From NCBI GenBank assembly GCA_002433465.1, contig DJIE01000065.1:1-6771 (forward strand): a stretch of 6,771 bases of DNA. The letters run 5' to 3'. The DNA is from Salinisphaera sp. UBA6602. GTDB lineage: Bacteria; Pseudomonadota; Gammaproteobacteria; Nevskiales; Salinisphaeraceae. Below are positions 1 to 5,986 of this stretch, one piece after another. The stretch's first letter is position 1; the number at the start of each line of letters is the position of its first letter. Under the pieces are notes generated by a model. The model was not told the origin of the DNA, ran no database searches, and worked only from the letters and a program-made list of their open reading frames with translations. The position numbers and the translations under genes are program-made.

Positions 1-125
1 GCTGCGCTCGGACGCCTTGCCGCAACGTCTGTGAGGACTCGAACGCGACCCGCGAGAGGTTGTGCAGAGCTTGCCTTGCCGAAGCACCCGTGAAGCCGTC
101 CGTACAAAAATAGCCGATGACGCAC

Positions 126-153
126 TAAAGTTATCGTGCAGGCCAGCCGATAG
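126..153 (+). promoter_or_regulatory. Candidate sigma-28 (FliA, flagellar) promoter
   Basis: TAAAGTTA (126-133) and GCCGATAG (146-153) each match 7 of 8 positions of the established FliA consensus halves TAAAGTTT and GCCGATAA. They are separated by 12 nt, one more than the usual 11. Transcription would start at about 158-162, leaving a leader of roughly 30 nt before the ATG at 190. Both halves are long and specific, so a chance match just upstream of a gene in the right orientation is unlikely. The longer spacer and the lack of any experiment are the main doubts. If real, the downstream gene is a late (class 3) flagellar regulon member. Confidence 0.68.
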
Positions 154-189
154 GTCGCCGTGGACCCGCAGTGCCGACAGGCGCAAAAC

Positions 190-645
190 ATGAGTGAGCT
201 CGCGATCGGTACGGCCAACGCCGCCCCACCTGCCGCATCGGCCCAGGCGGCCAATAACCGGCCGCAGTCGGAACAGGGCGGCCAGACCAGTGCGCCGCCG
301 CTGCGGCCGAAGACCGACACCGACGAGTCGAGACAGGTGGAAGAAAAGTCGCGGGTGGCCGGTCTGCAAGCCCAGATTCAGGCCCTGGAACAGCAGCTGC
401 GCTGGCAGATGCAGGCGCTCGAGGTCGCACAGACCCACGCCACCCAGAGCAGCAACGCCGCTCAGGCCGGGGAGGCGAGCGATGTGGCGGCCAGCAGGGC
501 GTCGGACAGCTCCGATGTGCAATCCGCTCGATCGCGGGTTGCCGGTACCCAGGCGTTGCTGCAGGTGGCCAAGACCCAGCTTTCCCAGGTGCTGGTGGAT
601 TCGGGGCGGGGGCTGGCCGGCCACAGCGTGGACGTGAAGGTCTGA
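190..645 (+). CDS. Small Ala/Gln/Ser-rich coiled-coil protein, FlxA-like, probably flagellar regulon
   Basis: This encodes a 151-residue soluble protein with no signal peptide or membrane segment. Residues 1-50 are Ala/Pro/Gln/Ser-rich and probably disordered. Residues 47-80 form a strong amphipathic helix rich in Gln, Leu and Ala. A Ser/Ala/Asp linker follows at about 85-110, then a second helix at about 111-137. The two helices share a duplicated 18-residue unit (53-70 and 114-131). The architecture, a low-complexity N-terminus and then Gln-rich short coiled coils, resembles FlxA-like proteins; E. coli flxA is FliA-dependent, and a FliA-type promoter lies directly upstream. This assignment is inference from composition and context. 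I chose the ATG at 190 over an in-frame GTG at 160 because the predicted transcript starts near 160 and ACAGG at 177-181 gives a weak ribosome-binding site 8 nt before the ATG. The gene runs convergently into the hydrolase, 37 bp away. Molecular function is unknown. Confidence 0.72.
   Translation: MSELAIGTANAAPPAASAQAANNRPQSEQGGQTSAPPLRPKTDTDESRQVEEKSRVAGLQAQIQALEQQLRWQMQALEVAQTHATQSSNAAQAGEASDVAASRASDSSDVQSARSRVAGTQALLQVAKTQLSQVLVDSGRGLAGHSVDVKV
346..399 (+). repeat. Internal protein repeat, copy 1
   Basis: Codons 53-70 of the coiled-coil protein encode KSRVAGLQAQIQALEQQL. It matches copy 2 at 529-582 in 10 of 18 positions, with SRVAG identical in both. At DNA level the shared core is TCGCGGGT(G/T)GCCGGT. 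Confidence 0.6.
529..582 (+). repeat. Internal protein repeat, copy 2
   Basis: Codons 114-131 of the coiled-coil protein encode RSRVAGTQALLQVAKTQL, the second copy of the unit at 346-399. The two copies are separated by a Ser/Ala-rich linker of about 43 residues, which suggests an old duplication of a helical segment. Confidence 0.6.
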
Positions 646-682
646 GTCGAACGGCGCGTTATTGCCGCGGCATGCAGAGGCG

Positions 683-1402
683 CTAATCGTCTTTCAAAAG
701 CGCGGGCAGTTGGGCGAGCACCTGTTTCGAAAAACCCATGCCCACATGGGGGCCGGTGACCCGGATATGGCGGACATCGTCGCTGAAGCGATCGATACAG
801 GCCTGCCACGCCACCACGCCGTCGGCTTCGCTGTAAATCGCGCGCACCGGACGTTCGATGGGCGTGGCATAGCGCTCCAGCGAGGCCGCTTCCAGCGCGT
901 CTACGGACAGGCCACGGCGTTTATAGAGCCTGTTCACGCTGGTGTATTTCGGCCCGCCTACAACCGGGCTGCCGATGGTCACCACGCGGCGTACGAGTTG
1001 TGGGTGCTCGCGGGTGATTTCGCGGGCGATATAGCCGCCCAGACTCCAGCCCACCAGCGCTACCGGTTCGCCGAGCCGTTCGACGAGTGCCTCGAGGCGC
1101 TCGACCACGCGCGGCGCCAGCGTGGCCACATCGCCGTGGTTCTTGCCCTGGCCCCAGTCCCAGGTACGAAAACCGCAGCGGCGCAGATAGCGGCGGATCA
1201 GCCACATGGTGCCGGGGCCGGCCCACAGGCCCGGCAATAGCACGACCGGCTGGTTATCACCGTTGATATCGCGCGGCAGGCGCCGATAGGTCGCCGGGTC
1301 CAGGGCCAGCCGTGCAGGTGTGAATAGCTCGCCCACGAGCAGGCGCCGCGGCGGCGCAACCATGCGGCGGCCGTAGCGGCGCTGGAATTCGGCGGTATCC
1401 AT
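683..1402 (-). CDS. Alpha/beta hydrolase (esterase/lipase-like)
   Basis: This encodes a 239-residue alpha/beta-hydrolase-fold enzyme, likely a serine esterase or lipase of unknown substrate. Starting from the ATG at 1402, the strand before the oxyanion region is PVVLLPGLWAG (about 52-62). The nucleophile elbow is GWSLGG with Ser120. Candidate acid and base are Asp194 in YSEADG and His219 in GPHVGMG, so the full Ser-Asp-His triad appears present and correctly ordered. No signal peptide or membrane helix is evident, which suggests a cytoplasmic or loosely membrane-associated enzyme. The frame also stays open to an ATG at 1450 and a GTG at 1477 (264 residues, only 15 nt after the TIGR02450 stop). 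I preferred 1402 because the extra N-terminus is Arg/Cys-rich and atypical, but none of these starts has a good ribosome-binding site. The gene is probably last in the MATE transcription unit. Family confidence is high; substrate is not predictable. Confidence 0.87.
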   Translation of the reverse strand: MDTAEFQRRYGRRMVAPPRRLLVGELFTPARLALDPATYRRLPRDINGDNQPVVLLPGLWAGPGTMWLIRRYLRRCGFRTWDWGQGKNHGDVATLAPRVVERLEALVERLGEPVALVGWSLGGYIAREITREHPQLVRRVVTIGSPVVGGPKYTSVNRLYKRRGLSVDALEAASLERYATPIERPVRAIYSEADGVVAWQACIDRFSDDVRHIRVTGPHVGMGFSKQVLAQLPALLKDD

Positions 1403-1492
1403 GGGTGAGGTGCACAGGCGTGACGAAATTCGAACGCCGAGTGTAACCATGCAGGCCGCGCGCCGTGTGTTGCTCACATGCGTTTCGCGCCG

Positions 1493-1708
1493 CTATTGCC
1501 AGCCGATGCGCCAGGTTTGGTCATCCTTGAGCACGCGCCAGGCCTGGGTGATTCGGCGCCGGGTGAGCACGGCCTCGAGCACGACCTGAACGACGTTGTC
1601 GTTGTCGTCGCGCAGCAGATCGACCACGAGGAAGTGTTTTTCGCCGTTTTCGGGTCGGGCGGCGGTCCACTTGCTGTGTTGTAGCTTGTCCGGATTGATG
1701 CTGTTCAT
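1493..1708 (-). CDS. TIGR02450 family Trp-rich small protein (DUF2389)
   Basis: This encodes a 71-residue protein matching what I know of the TIGR02450/DUF2389 family, a short conserved proteobacterial and cyanobacterial group of unknown function. The recognisable features are an N-terminal NPDKLQHSKWTA segment (5-16), EKHFLV (23-28), a central LEAVLTRR (44-51), and conserved tryptophans at 14, 57, 66 and 70, ending in a WRIGWQ-type tail. Length is normal for the family. It is soluble, with no signal peptide. The ATG at 1708 has a good ribosome-binding site: GGAG on the minus strand at 1716-1719, 7 nt away. It starts 31 nt after the MATE stop, so the two are almost certainly co-transcribed. 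The hydrolase follows closely downstream. No biochemical role can be given. Confidence 0.88.
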   Translation of the reverse strand: MNSINPDKLQHSKWTAARPENGEKHFLVVDLLRDDNDNVVQVVLEAVLTRRRITQAWRVLKDDQTWRIGWQ

Positions 1709-1739
1709 GTGCGGGCTCCAGATGTTGGGCGCAACGCCT

Positions 1740-3170
1740 TCACGGGCCGGCGGCCGAAAAACGACTCAGCCGTGAGGTACGCAGCAGACGCCGGCCAAGC
1801 AGGGCCGCGGCCACGCTCAGCCCGGCGATCAGGCCGATCCAGTAGCCGTAGACGCCCAGACCTTCGAATACCCCGCTCATGCCACGCCCGAGCAGGTTGC
1901 CCAGCCCCACGCCCACGCCCCAGTACGACAGCAGGGTCACCACCATGATGATGCGGGTGTCCTTGTAGCCGCGCAGCGCGCCGGCAATGCTCACCTGAAG
2001 CGCATCGGAAAACTGATAGAGCGTGGCGATCAGCAGCAGCTGGATCGCCAGATGCTGGACCGCCGGATTGCTCGTGTACAGCGAGACCGCGAACGGCCCG
2101 GCAACCACCAGGATCACGTCGATCACGAATGCCGCCGCCAGCGCGCAGAGCACGCCGTTGAACGCCACGAAGCGGGCATGGCGCAGCTTGCCGCGCCCGA
2201 GCGCCTGGCCCACGCGCACGGTCAAGGCCATGCCCAGCGACAGCGGCAGCATGAACAGTACCGAGCTGAAGTTCAGCGCCACGGTATGCGCCGAGATCAC
2301 GATTTCGCCGTAGCCGGCCAGAAACAGCGCGATCAGCGTGAACAGCGATACCTCGGCAAAGATCGCCACCCCCACGGGCAGGCCGACGCGCAGCAGTTCG
2401 CCGATGGGCGACAGCGCCGGCCAGGAGAACGCCGTGCCGAAGCGGGCACGGGTATAGGCCGGCGCCAGCTTGGTATAGAGCAGCATGGCCAGAAACATCG
2501 ACCACATCGATATCGCGGTCGCGATTCCGCAGCCGGCGGCGCCGCGCGCAGGGATCGCCTGTAGCGTGTCGGGCACGAACGCGCCGAACAGCGCGACCAG
2601 CCCGTCGCCGCCAAAGATCAGCACATAGTTGGCGATCACGTTCACGCCCAGGCCGAACAGCGCGAACTGCAGCGAGGCACGGGTATGGCCCATGCCGTCG
2701 GAATAGAAGCGCAGCGTTTCGTACAGGGCGATGGCGGGCAGCCCGTAGGCCACCCCGGTCAGATAGCGCATGGCCAGTGCGAAGACGTCGTCGGGCACCG
2801 ACATGAGCGTGAACAGCGGCGTGGCCAGCGTGCGAATACCCAGCGCACAGGCCAGCCCGAGCACGGCCGCTACCCATAGCGCCTGCTGCACGGCGGGGCG
2901 GATGTCGCCGAAACGGCGGGCGCCCACGTGCTGGGCCACGATCGGCGTCAGGCCCATGAGCGTGCCGATCATGAACAGCACTAGGGGTAGCCACAGGCTG
3001 GAGCCGATCGATACCGCGGCCAGATCGGTGGCACTGGCATGACCGGTCATCGCCACATCGACCGTGCCCATGCCTACCTGGGCCAGCTGGGCGCCGACGA
3101 TCGGCAGCGCCAGGCGAATCAGGCGCATGCTTTCGATACGGCGCAGTCTGGCGTGGCGGATCGTGAACAA
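1740..3170 (-). CDS. MATE family efflux transporter (NorM/MdtK type)
   Basis: This encodes a 476-residue inner-membrane exporter of the NorM branch of the MATE family, which expels cationic drugs and dyes in exchange for Na+ or H+. About 12 hydrophobic helices in two six-helix halves are apparent. NorM-type signatures include GTVDVAMTGHAS (35-46), LTPIVAQHVGA (74-84), AEVSLFTLIALF (272-283), ALNFSSVLFMLPLSLG (298-313) and LRGYKDTR (399-406). The three acidic residues important in NorM transport are conserved by alignment from memory with Vibrio NorM and E. coli MdtK: Asp38, Glu273 and Asp389. Family length is about 455-480. The start is uncertain: TTG at 3170 gives an N-terminus of MdtK-like length, while ATG at 3128 (462 residues) leaves only about seven residues before the first helix. 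The gene has its own putative promoter with a palindrome. Substrate cannot be fixed from sequence, so I give no symbol. Confidence 0.93.
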   Translation of the reverse strand: MFTIRHARLRRIESMRLIRLALPIVGAQLAQVGMGTVDVAMTGHASATDLAAVSIGSSLWLPLVLFMIGTLMGLTPIVAQHVGARRFGDIRPAVQQALWVAAVLGLACALGIRTLATPLFTLMSVPDDVFALAMRYLTGVAYGLPAIALYETLRFYSDGMGHTRASLQFALFGLGVNVIANYVLIFGGDGLVALFGAFVPDTLQAIPARGAAGCGIATAISMWSMFLAMLLYTKLAPAYTRARFGTAFSWPALSPIGELLRVGLPVGVAIFAEVSLFTLIALFLAGYGEIVISAHTVALNFSSVLFMLPLSLGMALTVRVGQALGRGKLRHARFVAFNGVLCALAAAFVIDVILVVAGPFAVSLYTSNPAVQHLAIQLLLIATLYQFSDALQVSIAGALRGYKDTRIIMVVTLLSYWGVGVGLGNLLGRGMSGVFEGLGVYGYWIGLIAGLSVAAALLGRRLLRTSRLSRFSAAGP

Positions 3171-3237
3171 AACAGCTCATCCCGGCGGTGCGAATCGTGA
3201 CCCGCATCTCGATCGCAGTTCGAGCGCAGGGGCCGCG

Positions 3238-3266
3238 ATTCTAGCCTACGGGCTGCGACGATCGTC
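3238..3266 (-). promoter_or_regulatory. Putative sigma-70 promoter of the MATE gene
   Basis: On the minus strand TAGAAT (3238-3243) matches 5 of 6 bases of the -10 consensus. A 17-nt spacer places the -35 hexamer at 3261-3266 (GACGAT), a poor match to TTGACA. Transcription would begin near 3231, about 60 nt before the TTG start. The weak -35 suggests dependence on an activator or low basal activity. The -35 region is covered by the palindrome at 3254-3269. Confidence 0.4.
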
Positions 3267-3269
3267 GCA
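3254..3269. promoter_or_regulatory. Perfect 16-bp palindrome, candidate operator
   Basis: TGCGACGATCGTCGCA reads identically on both strands, with no spacer and no mismatch. It lies in the 159-bp gap between the cyclase and MATE genes, about 85-100 bp upstream of the MATE start, and overlaps the predicted -35 region. It is a plausible binding site for a dimeric regulator controlling the exporter. No regulator gene is in the window, so the partner is unknown. The central CGATCG is common in GC-rich genomes, but the flanking symmetry adds five more matched pairs on each side. Confidence 0.45.
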
Positions 3270-3329
3270 CGCGCCGGGTATGCGCTGACATAGGGCGCCC
3301 ACGGCGGCGCATCGGCCGGGGCCGCCGGG

Positions 3330-4406
3330 TCAGGCTGCCATCACCCGATCGCGCCCGGCGTTCTTGCCTCGATACAGCCGTTCATCGGCACGGGCGAGCA
3401 GGCTCTGCAGATCATCGGACGCGTCGAGTTCGGCAACGCCCAGCGTGGCGGTAATCGATATCGCGTGACCGTTGTGCTCGCAGCGTGCGGCGGCGATCGC
3501 GTTGCGAAGACGTTCGGCGATCTGCGTGGCCTCGTCGAGCCCGGTACGCGGCAGCAAGAGCGCGAATTCCTCGCCGCCCAGGCGACAGGCCAGATCGCTT
3601 TCGCGCAGTGCGTCCTTCAGGCAGTCTGCAAACGCGACCAGGACCTTGTCCCCGGTTTCGTGGCCGTAGTCGTCGTTTATGCGTTTGAAGTGGTCGAGGT
3701 CGAGCAATACCGTCGACAAGGGCGTGCCGTATCGATCGGCCTGTGCACGCTGCAGCTGAAACGCTTCGGACAGGCCGGCGCGATTGCACAGCCCGGTGAG
3801 CGGGTCGCGCAGTGCGAGCGCGCGCAGGCGGGCCTCGGCCTGTTCGCGGGTGACCTCATAGGCATGGGACAGCCCGAAGATGCAGGCCGCACAGAGCACG
3901 ACGTTGGCGATCGCCGCTATCGCATAGACATCGCCGGTTTCCGCGATTTTGACCGCAAAGATTGCCAGCGAGATACACAGGAACACCAGGGTGAACCAGA
4001 ACCCGGCACGCCGACCGAGCAACAGATAGGAAATCACCGGGATGAGGATCGGCCAGACAAAGACCGTCGGCTCTGCGCGTCGATACCAGCAGGCGAACAT
4101 CATGGTGGTGCAGAAAGGAATCAGGTAGGCGAGTATCCAGCGGTCCAGGTGGATTTCGGGCCGGCGGATAACCCACAGCAGCAGGGCGGCATAGGCGGCC
4201 ATCGTCAATTCGGCCACGGCCACCGGATGGTTGCCGACCGTGATGTTCACGCTCGCAAAAAAGACGCCGCAGCCAATCGTGAGCCACAGCAAGGCGCGCA
4301 GTACGGCCCTGCGATGCGGCGCATTCGTGGCGGGCAGGGCCAGCTCGACGTCCGCACCCTGTGCCGACTGCCAGCCCTGGCCAGCTGCTGTCTGTTTCGG
4401 TATCAC
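3330..4406 (-). CDS. Membrane-bound diguanylate cyclase (GGDEF domain)
   Basis: This encodes a 358-residue enzyme that would condense two GTP to c-di-GMP at the inner membrane. After a roughly 33-residue polar N-terminus come six predicted helices (about 34-58, 61-81, 88-108, 114-132, 134-154, 160-180); they form a sensor region I cannot assign to a named MASE family. A short linker follows (185-199), then a C-terminal GGDEF domain (200-358). The domain has RDPLTGLCNR (200-209), the metal-binding LDLDHFK segment (Asp236), an active-site GGEEF (277-281), and an inhibitory-site RESD (268-271) exactly five residues before it. All residues expected of an active, product-inhibited cyclase are present, and there is no EAL domain. 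I chose GTG at 4406: GGGA lies 8 nt upstream and a -10 box sits at 4440-4445. The frame extends to a TTG at 4451, but that codon lies upstream of the predicted transcript start. The signal sensed is unknown. Confidence 0.92.
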   Translation of the reverse strand: MIPKQTAAGQGWQSAQGADVELALPATNAPHRRAVLRALLWLTIGCGVFFASVNITVGNHPVAVAELTMAAYAALLLWVIRRPEIHLDRWILAYLIPFCTTMMFACWYRRAEPTVFVWPILIPVISYLLLGRRAGFWFTLVFLCISLAIFAVKIAETGDVYAIAAIANVVLCAACIFGLSHAYEVTREQAEARLRALALRDPLTGLCNRAGLSEAFQLQRAQADRYGTPLSTVLLDLDHFKRINDDYGHETGDKVLVAFADCLKDALRESDLACRLGGEEFALLLPRTGLDEATQIAERLRNAIAAARCEHNGHAISITATLGVAELDASDDLQSLLARADERLYRGKNAGRDRVMAA

Positions 4407-4439
4407 CCGTGCGTTCCCGTTCCTGTATCCCCCGGTCGA

Positions 4440-4445
4440 GTTATA
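4440..4445 (-). promoter_or_regulatory. Putative -10 box of the cyclase gene
   Basis: TATAAC on the minus strand matches 5 of 6 bases of the sigma-70 -10 consensus. It falls in the 96-bp gap between the VWA stop and the chosen cyclase start. The -35 region 17 nt upstream (TCGCCC) is poor. Transcription would begin near 4433, leaving a leader of about 27 nt, which is consistent with the GTG start at 4406. Confidence 0.33.
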
Positions 4446-4502
4446 GCGCAAACGGCCATGCCGGGCGAGCCGGGCGCAGGCACGACAGCGGCGGGGCGGC
4501 AG

Positions 4503-5984
4503 TCAGCGAACGTGGCGCAAAAGATCCGATACCACGCGTTCGAGCTGGGCCAGCGAGCCGCATTCGTTGACCTGGTGGCAATGCGCGCGATAGCGGCCCA
4601 TGACCGAATCGCCGGTATCCCAGGCCACCCGCGGCTCCGGGTTGAGCCAGATCACGCGCCGCGCCCGCGCGTAGATCTTGTGCAGCAGGTCGGTACGGGC
4701 CTCACCTTCGTTGTTGCGTGCATCGCCCAGAATAAGCACCGTCGCGCGTCGATCCACGTCGGCGAGGGCGACGCGCTCGAAGTCGGCCAGGGCATGGCCA
4801 TAGTCGGTGCTGCCCTGGCCGTGTGCCGCCAGGGTGCGTTGCATGGCCTCGTCCAGCTCGTGCTGCTTGAACAGGTCGGTGACCTCGGCCAAATCCGAAC
4901 AGAAGGCAAACGCGCGTACCCTGGGCAGCACGTCGCCCAGGCTGTAGAGAAACATGAGCATGAAGCGTGCGTACAGCGCGACCGAGCCGGACACATCGCA
5001 GATCGCGAACACCTGCGGCCGCTCGACTTTTTTCGAGCGCCAGGCCAGTTCGATAAGCGTGCCGTCGTGGCGCATATTGCGGCGCACGGTACCGGCGACA
5101 TCGAGCGTGCCCCGCCGTTTGACGCGCTTCTTGCGCGAATGCGCAGCGATGAGCTGACGCGCCATGCGCTCGATCGCCCGGCGCATGAGCGCATCGTCGC
5201 GCCGCGAGATCGCCGCCAACCGGGCGCGATAGAGCAGCTGCTCGCGCAGTCGCTCGCCCTGGGCATCGGCATGCAGCAGGAATTGGTGCTCGACATGATC
5301 GCGTACGCGAACACGCAGTTGTTCGTAGCGCCGCCGCAGCTCGGCGGCGAGCGCTCGCTCGCTCGCGTGACCCGCGGCTTCGCCGGCCAGAATTTCGTCC
5401 AGCAGCGGGCCGCGGCCCATGCTGTCGAGAATGCGTCGGGTGTACAGCCCCTGCTGGGTGAACACCTTGATGTCTTCAAGACCGTGCGCGCGGGCCGCCT
5501 GCGACATCGCCATGGCCAGGGCATTGCGCGCGTCGGTCATGAGCTGACGGCCGAGTGGCGAACGGGCGGTGGCCAGAGACGTGCCGGTCGCGCTGGCCTG
5601 AGAACCGGTGTCGGTTTCGTCGTTGCCAGCAGTCGCATCCTCCGGCGTCGTGCCGCCGCTGCCGCCGCCACCGCCCTGGCCCTCGCCAGGCGCGGCGGAT
5701 TGCTCGTTCGCTGGGGCCTGGGGTTCGCAAGGCGGGTCGCGATCGGGCGCCGCGTCTGCGTCGGCGAAGGCGTCGAAGCGGAAGAACTGCTCGAAGCAGG
5801 CATCGAAGGCCTCGGCTTCGTCGTGGCTCTTGGCCAGCACCGCGGCCAGGGCGTTCTTGAGCTGGCCGCGGTCATGCCAGCCGATCATCTCGGCGGCACG
5901 AAACGCATCCAGTGTTTCCGCGGTGGAGACACGCACATCGGCCGCGCGCAGTGCACGCACGAAATCGGTGAGCGTGCGTTGCAC
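4503..5984 (-). CDS. CoxE-like von Willebrand factor A domain protein
   Basis: This encodes a 493-residue cytoplasmic protein of the VWA_CoxE type, the usual partner of MoxR-family ATPases. The N-terminal part (1-75) has the family-like opening LTDFVRALRAADVRVSTAETL. A low-complexity acidic and Gly-rich linker (about 76-140, including GGGGGSGG) follows. A helical, Arg-rich middle region (about 145-320) precedes the C-terminal VWA domain (about 323-493). The metal-binding MIDAS set is complete: DVSGS (Asp330, Ser332, Ser334), Thr393 in GSTDYGHAL and Asp421 in ILGDARNN, so it should bind Mg2+ and a ligand. The GTG start at 5984 lies 2 nt after the ATPase stop codon, indicating translational coupling, and the expected N-terminal motif begins right there. 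In CO dehydrogenase clusters CoxD and CoxE mature the enzyme, but no cox structural gene is visible here, so the client is unknown. Confidence 0.9.
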   Translation of the reverse strand: MQRTLTDFVRALRAADVRVSTAETLDAFRAAEMIGWHDRGQLKNALAAVLAKSHDEAEAFDACFEQFFRFDAFADADAAPDRDPPCEPQAPANEQSAAPGEGQGGGGGSGGTTPEDATAGNDETDTGSQASATGTSLATARSPLGRQLMTDARNALAMAMSQAARAHGLEDIKVFTQQGLYTRRILDSMGRGPLLDEILAGEAAGHASERALAAELRRRYEQLRVRVRDHVEHQFLLHADAQGERLREQLLYRARLAAISRRDDALMRRAIERMARQLIAAHSRKKRVKRRGTLDVAGTVRRNMRHDGTLIELAWRSKKVERPQVFAICDVSGSVALYARFMLMFLYSLGDVLPRVRAFAFCSDLAEVTDLFKQHELDEAMQRTLAAHGQGSTDYGHALADFERVALADVDRRATVLILGDARNNEGEARTDLLHKIYARARRVIWLNPEPRVAWDTGDSVMGRYRAHCHQVNECGSLAQLERVVSDLLRHVR

Positions 5985-5986
5985 GG

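Noticed and set aside
113..120. GCCGATGA, a second sigma-28-like -10 half
   Set aside because: No TAAA-type -35 half lies 14-16 nt upstream, unlike the box at 146-153.
1..125. Short open frames at the left edge (plus strand, to 93 and to 110)
   Set aside because: They are Arg/Cys-rich, short and without recognisable motifs. They could be the tail of an upstream gene, but nothing supports this.
646..682. Possible bidirectional terminator in the convergent gap
   Set aside because: The only symmetry is the 10-bp palindrome TGCCGCGGCA at 663-672, which leaves no loop and no T-tract.
1282..1296. Second copy of the 15-mer GCCGATAGGTCGCCG that also occurs at 146-160
   Set aside because: It lies inside the hydrolase coding region, encodes conserved-looking residues and has no upstream TAAA box at a sigma-28 distance. 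Coincidence is likely.
1705..3207. A 500-codon minus-strand frame overlapping the MATE gene
   Set aside because: It is a shifted frame over the MATE coding region, with Arg/Ala/Gly-rich translation and no membrane helices. The MATE frame carries all conserved residues.
3302..3327. 7-bp inverted repeat (CGGCGGC/GCCGCCG, 12-nt loop) just after the cyclase stop, possible terminator
   Set aside because: There is no run of T on the minus strand after the stem, and short GC inverted repeats are frequent in this composition.
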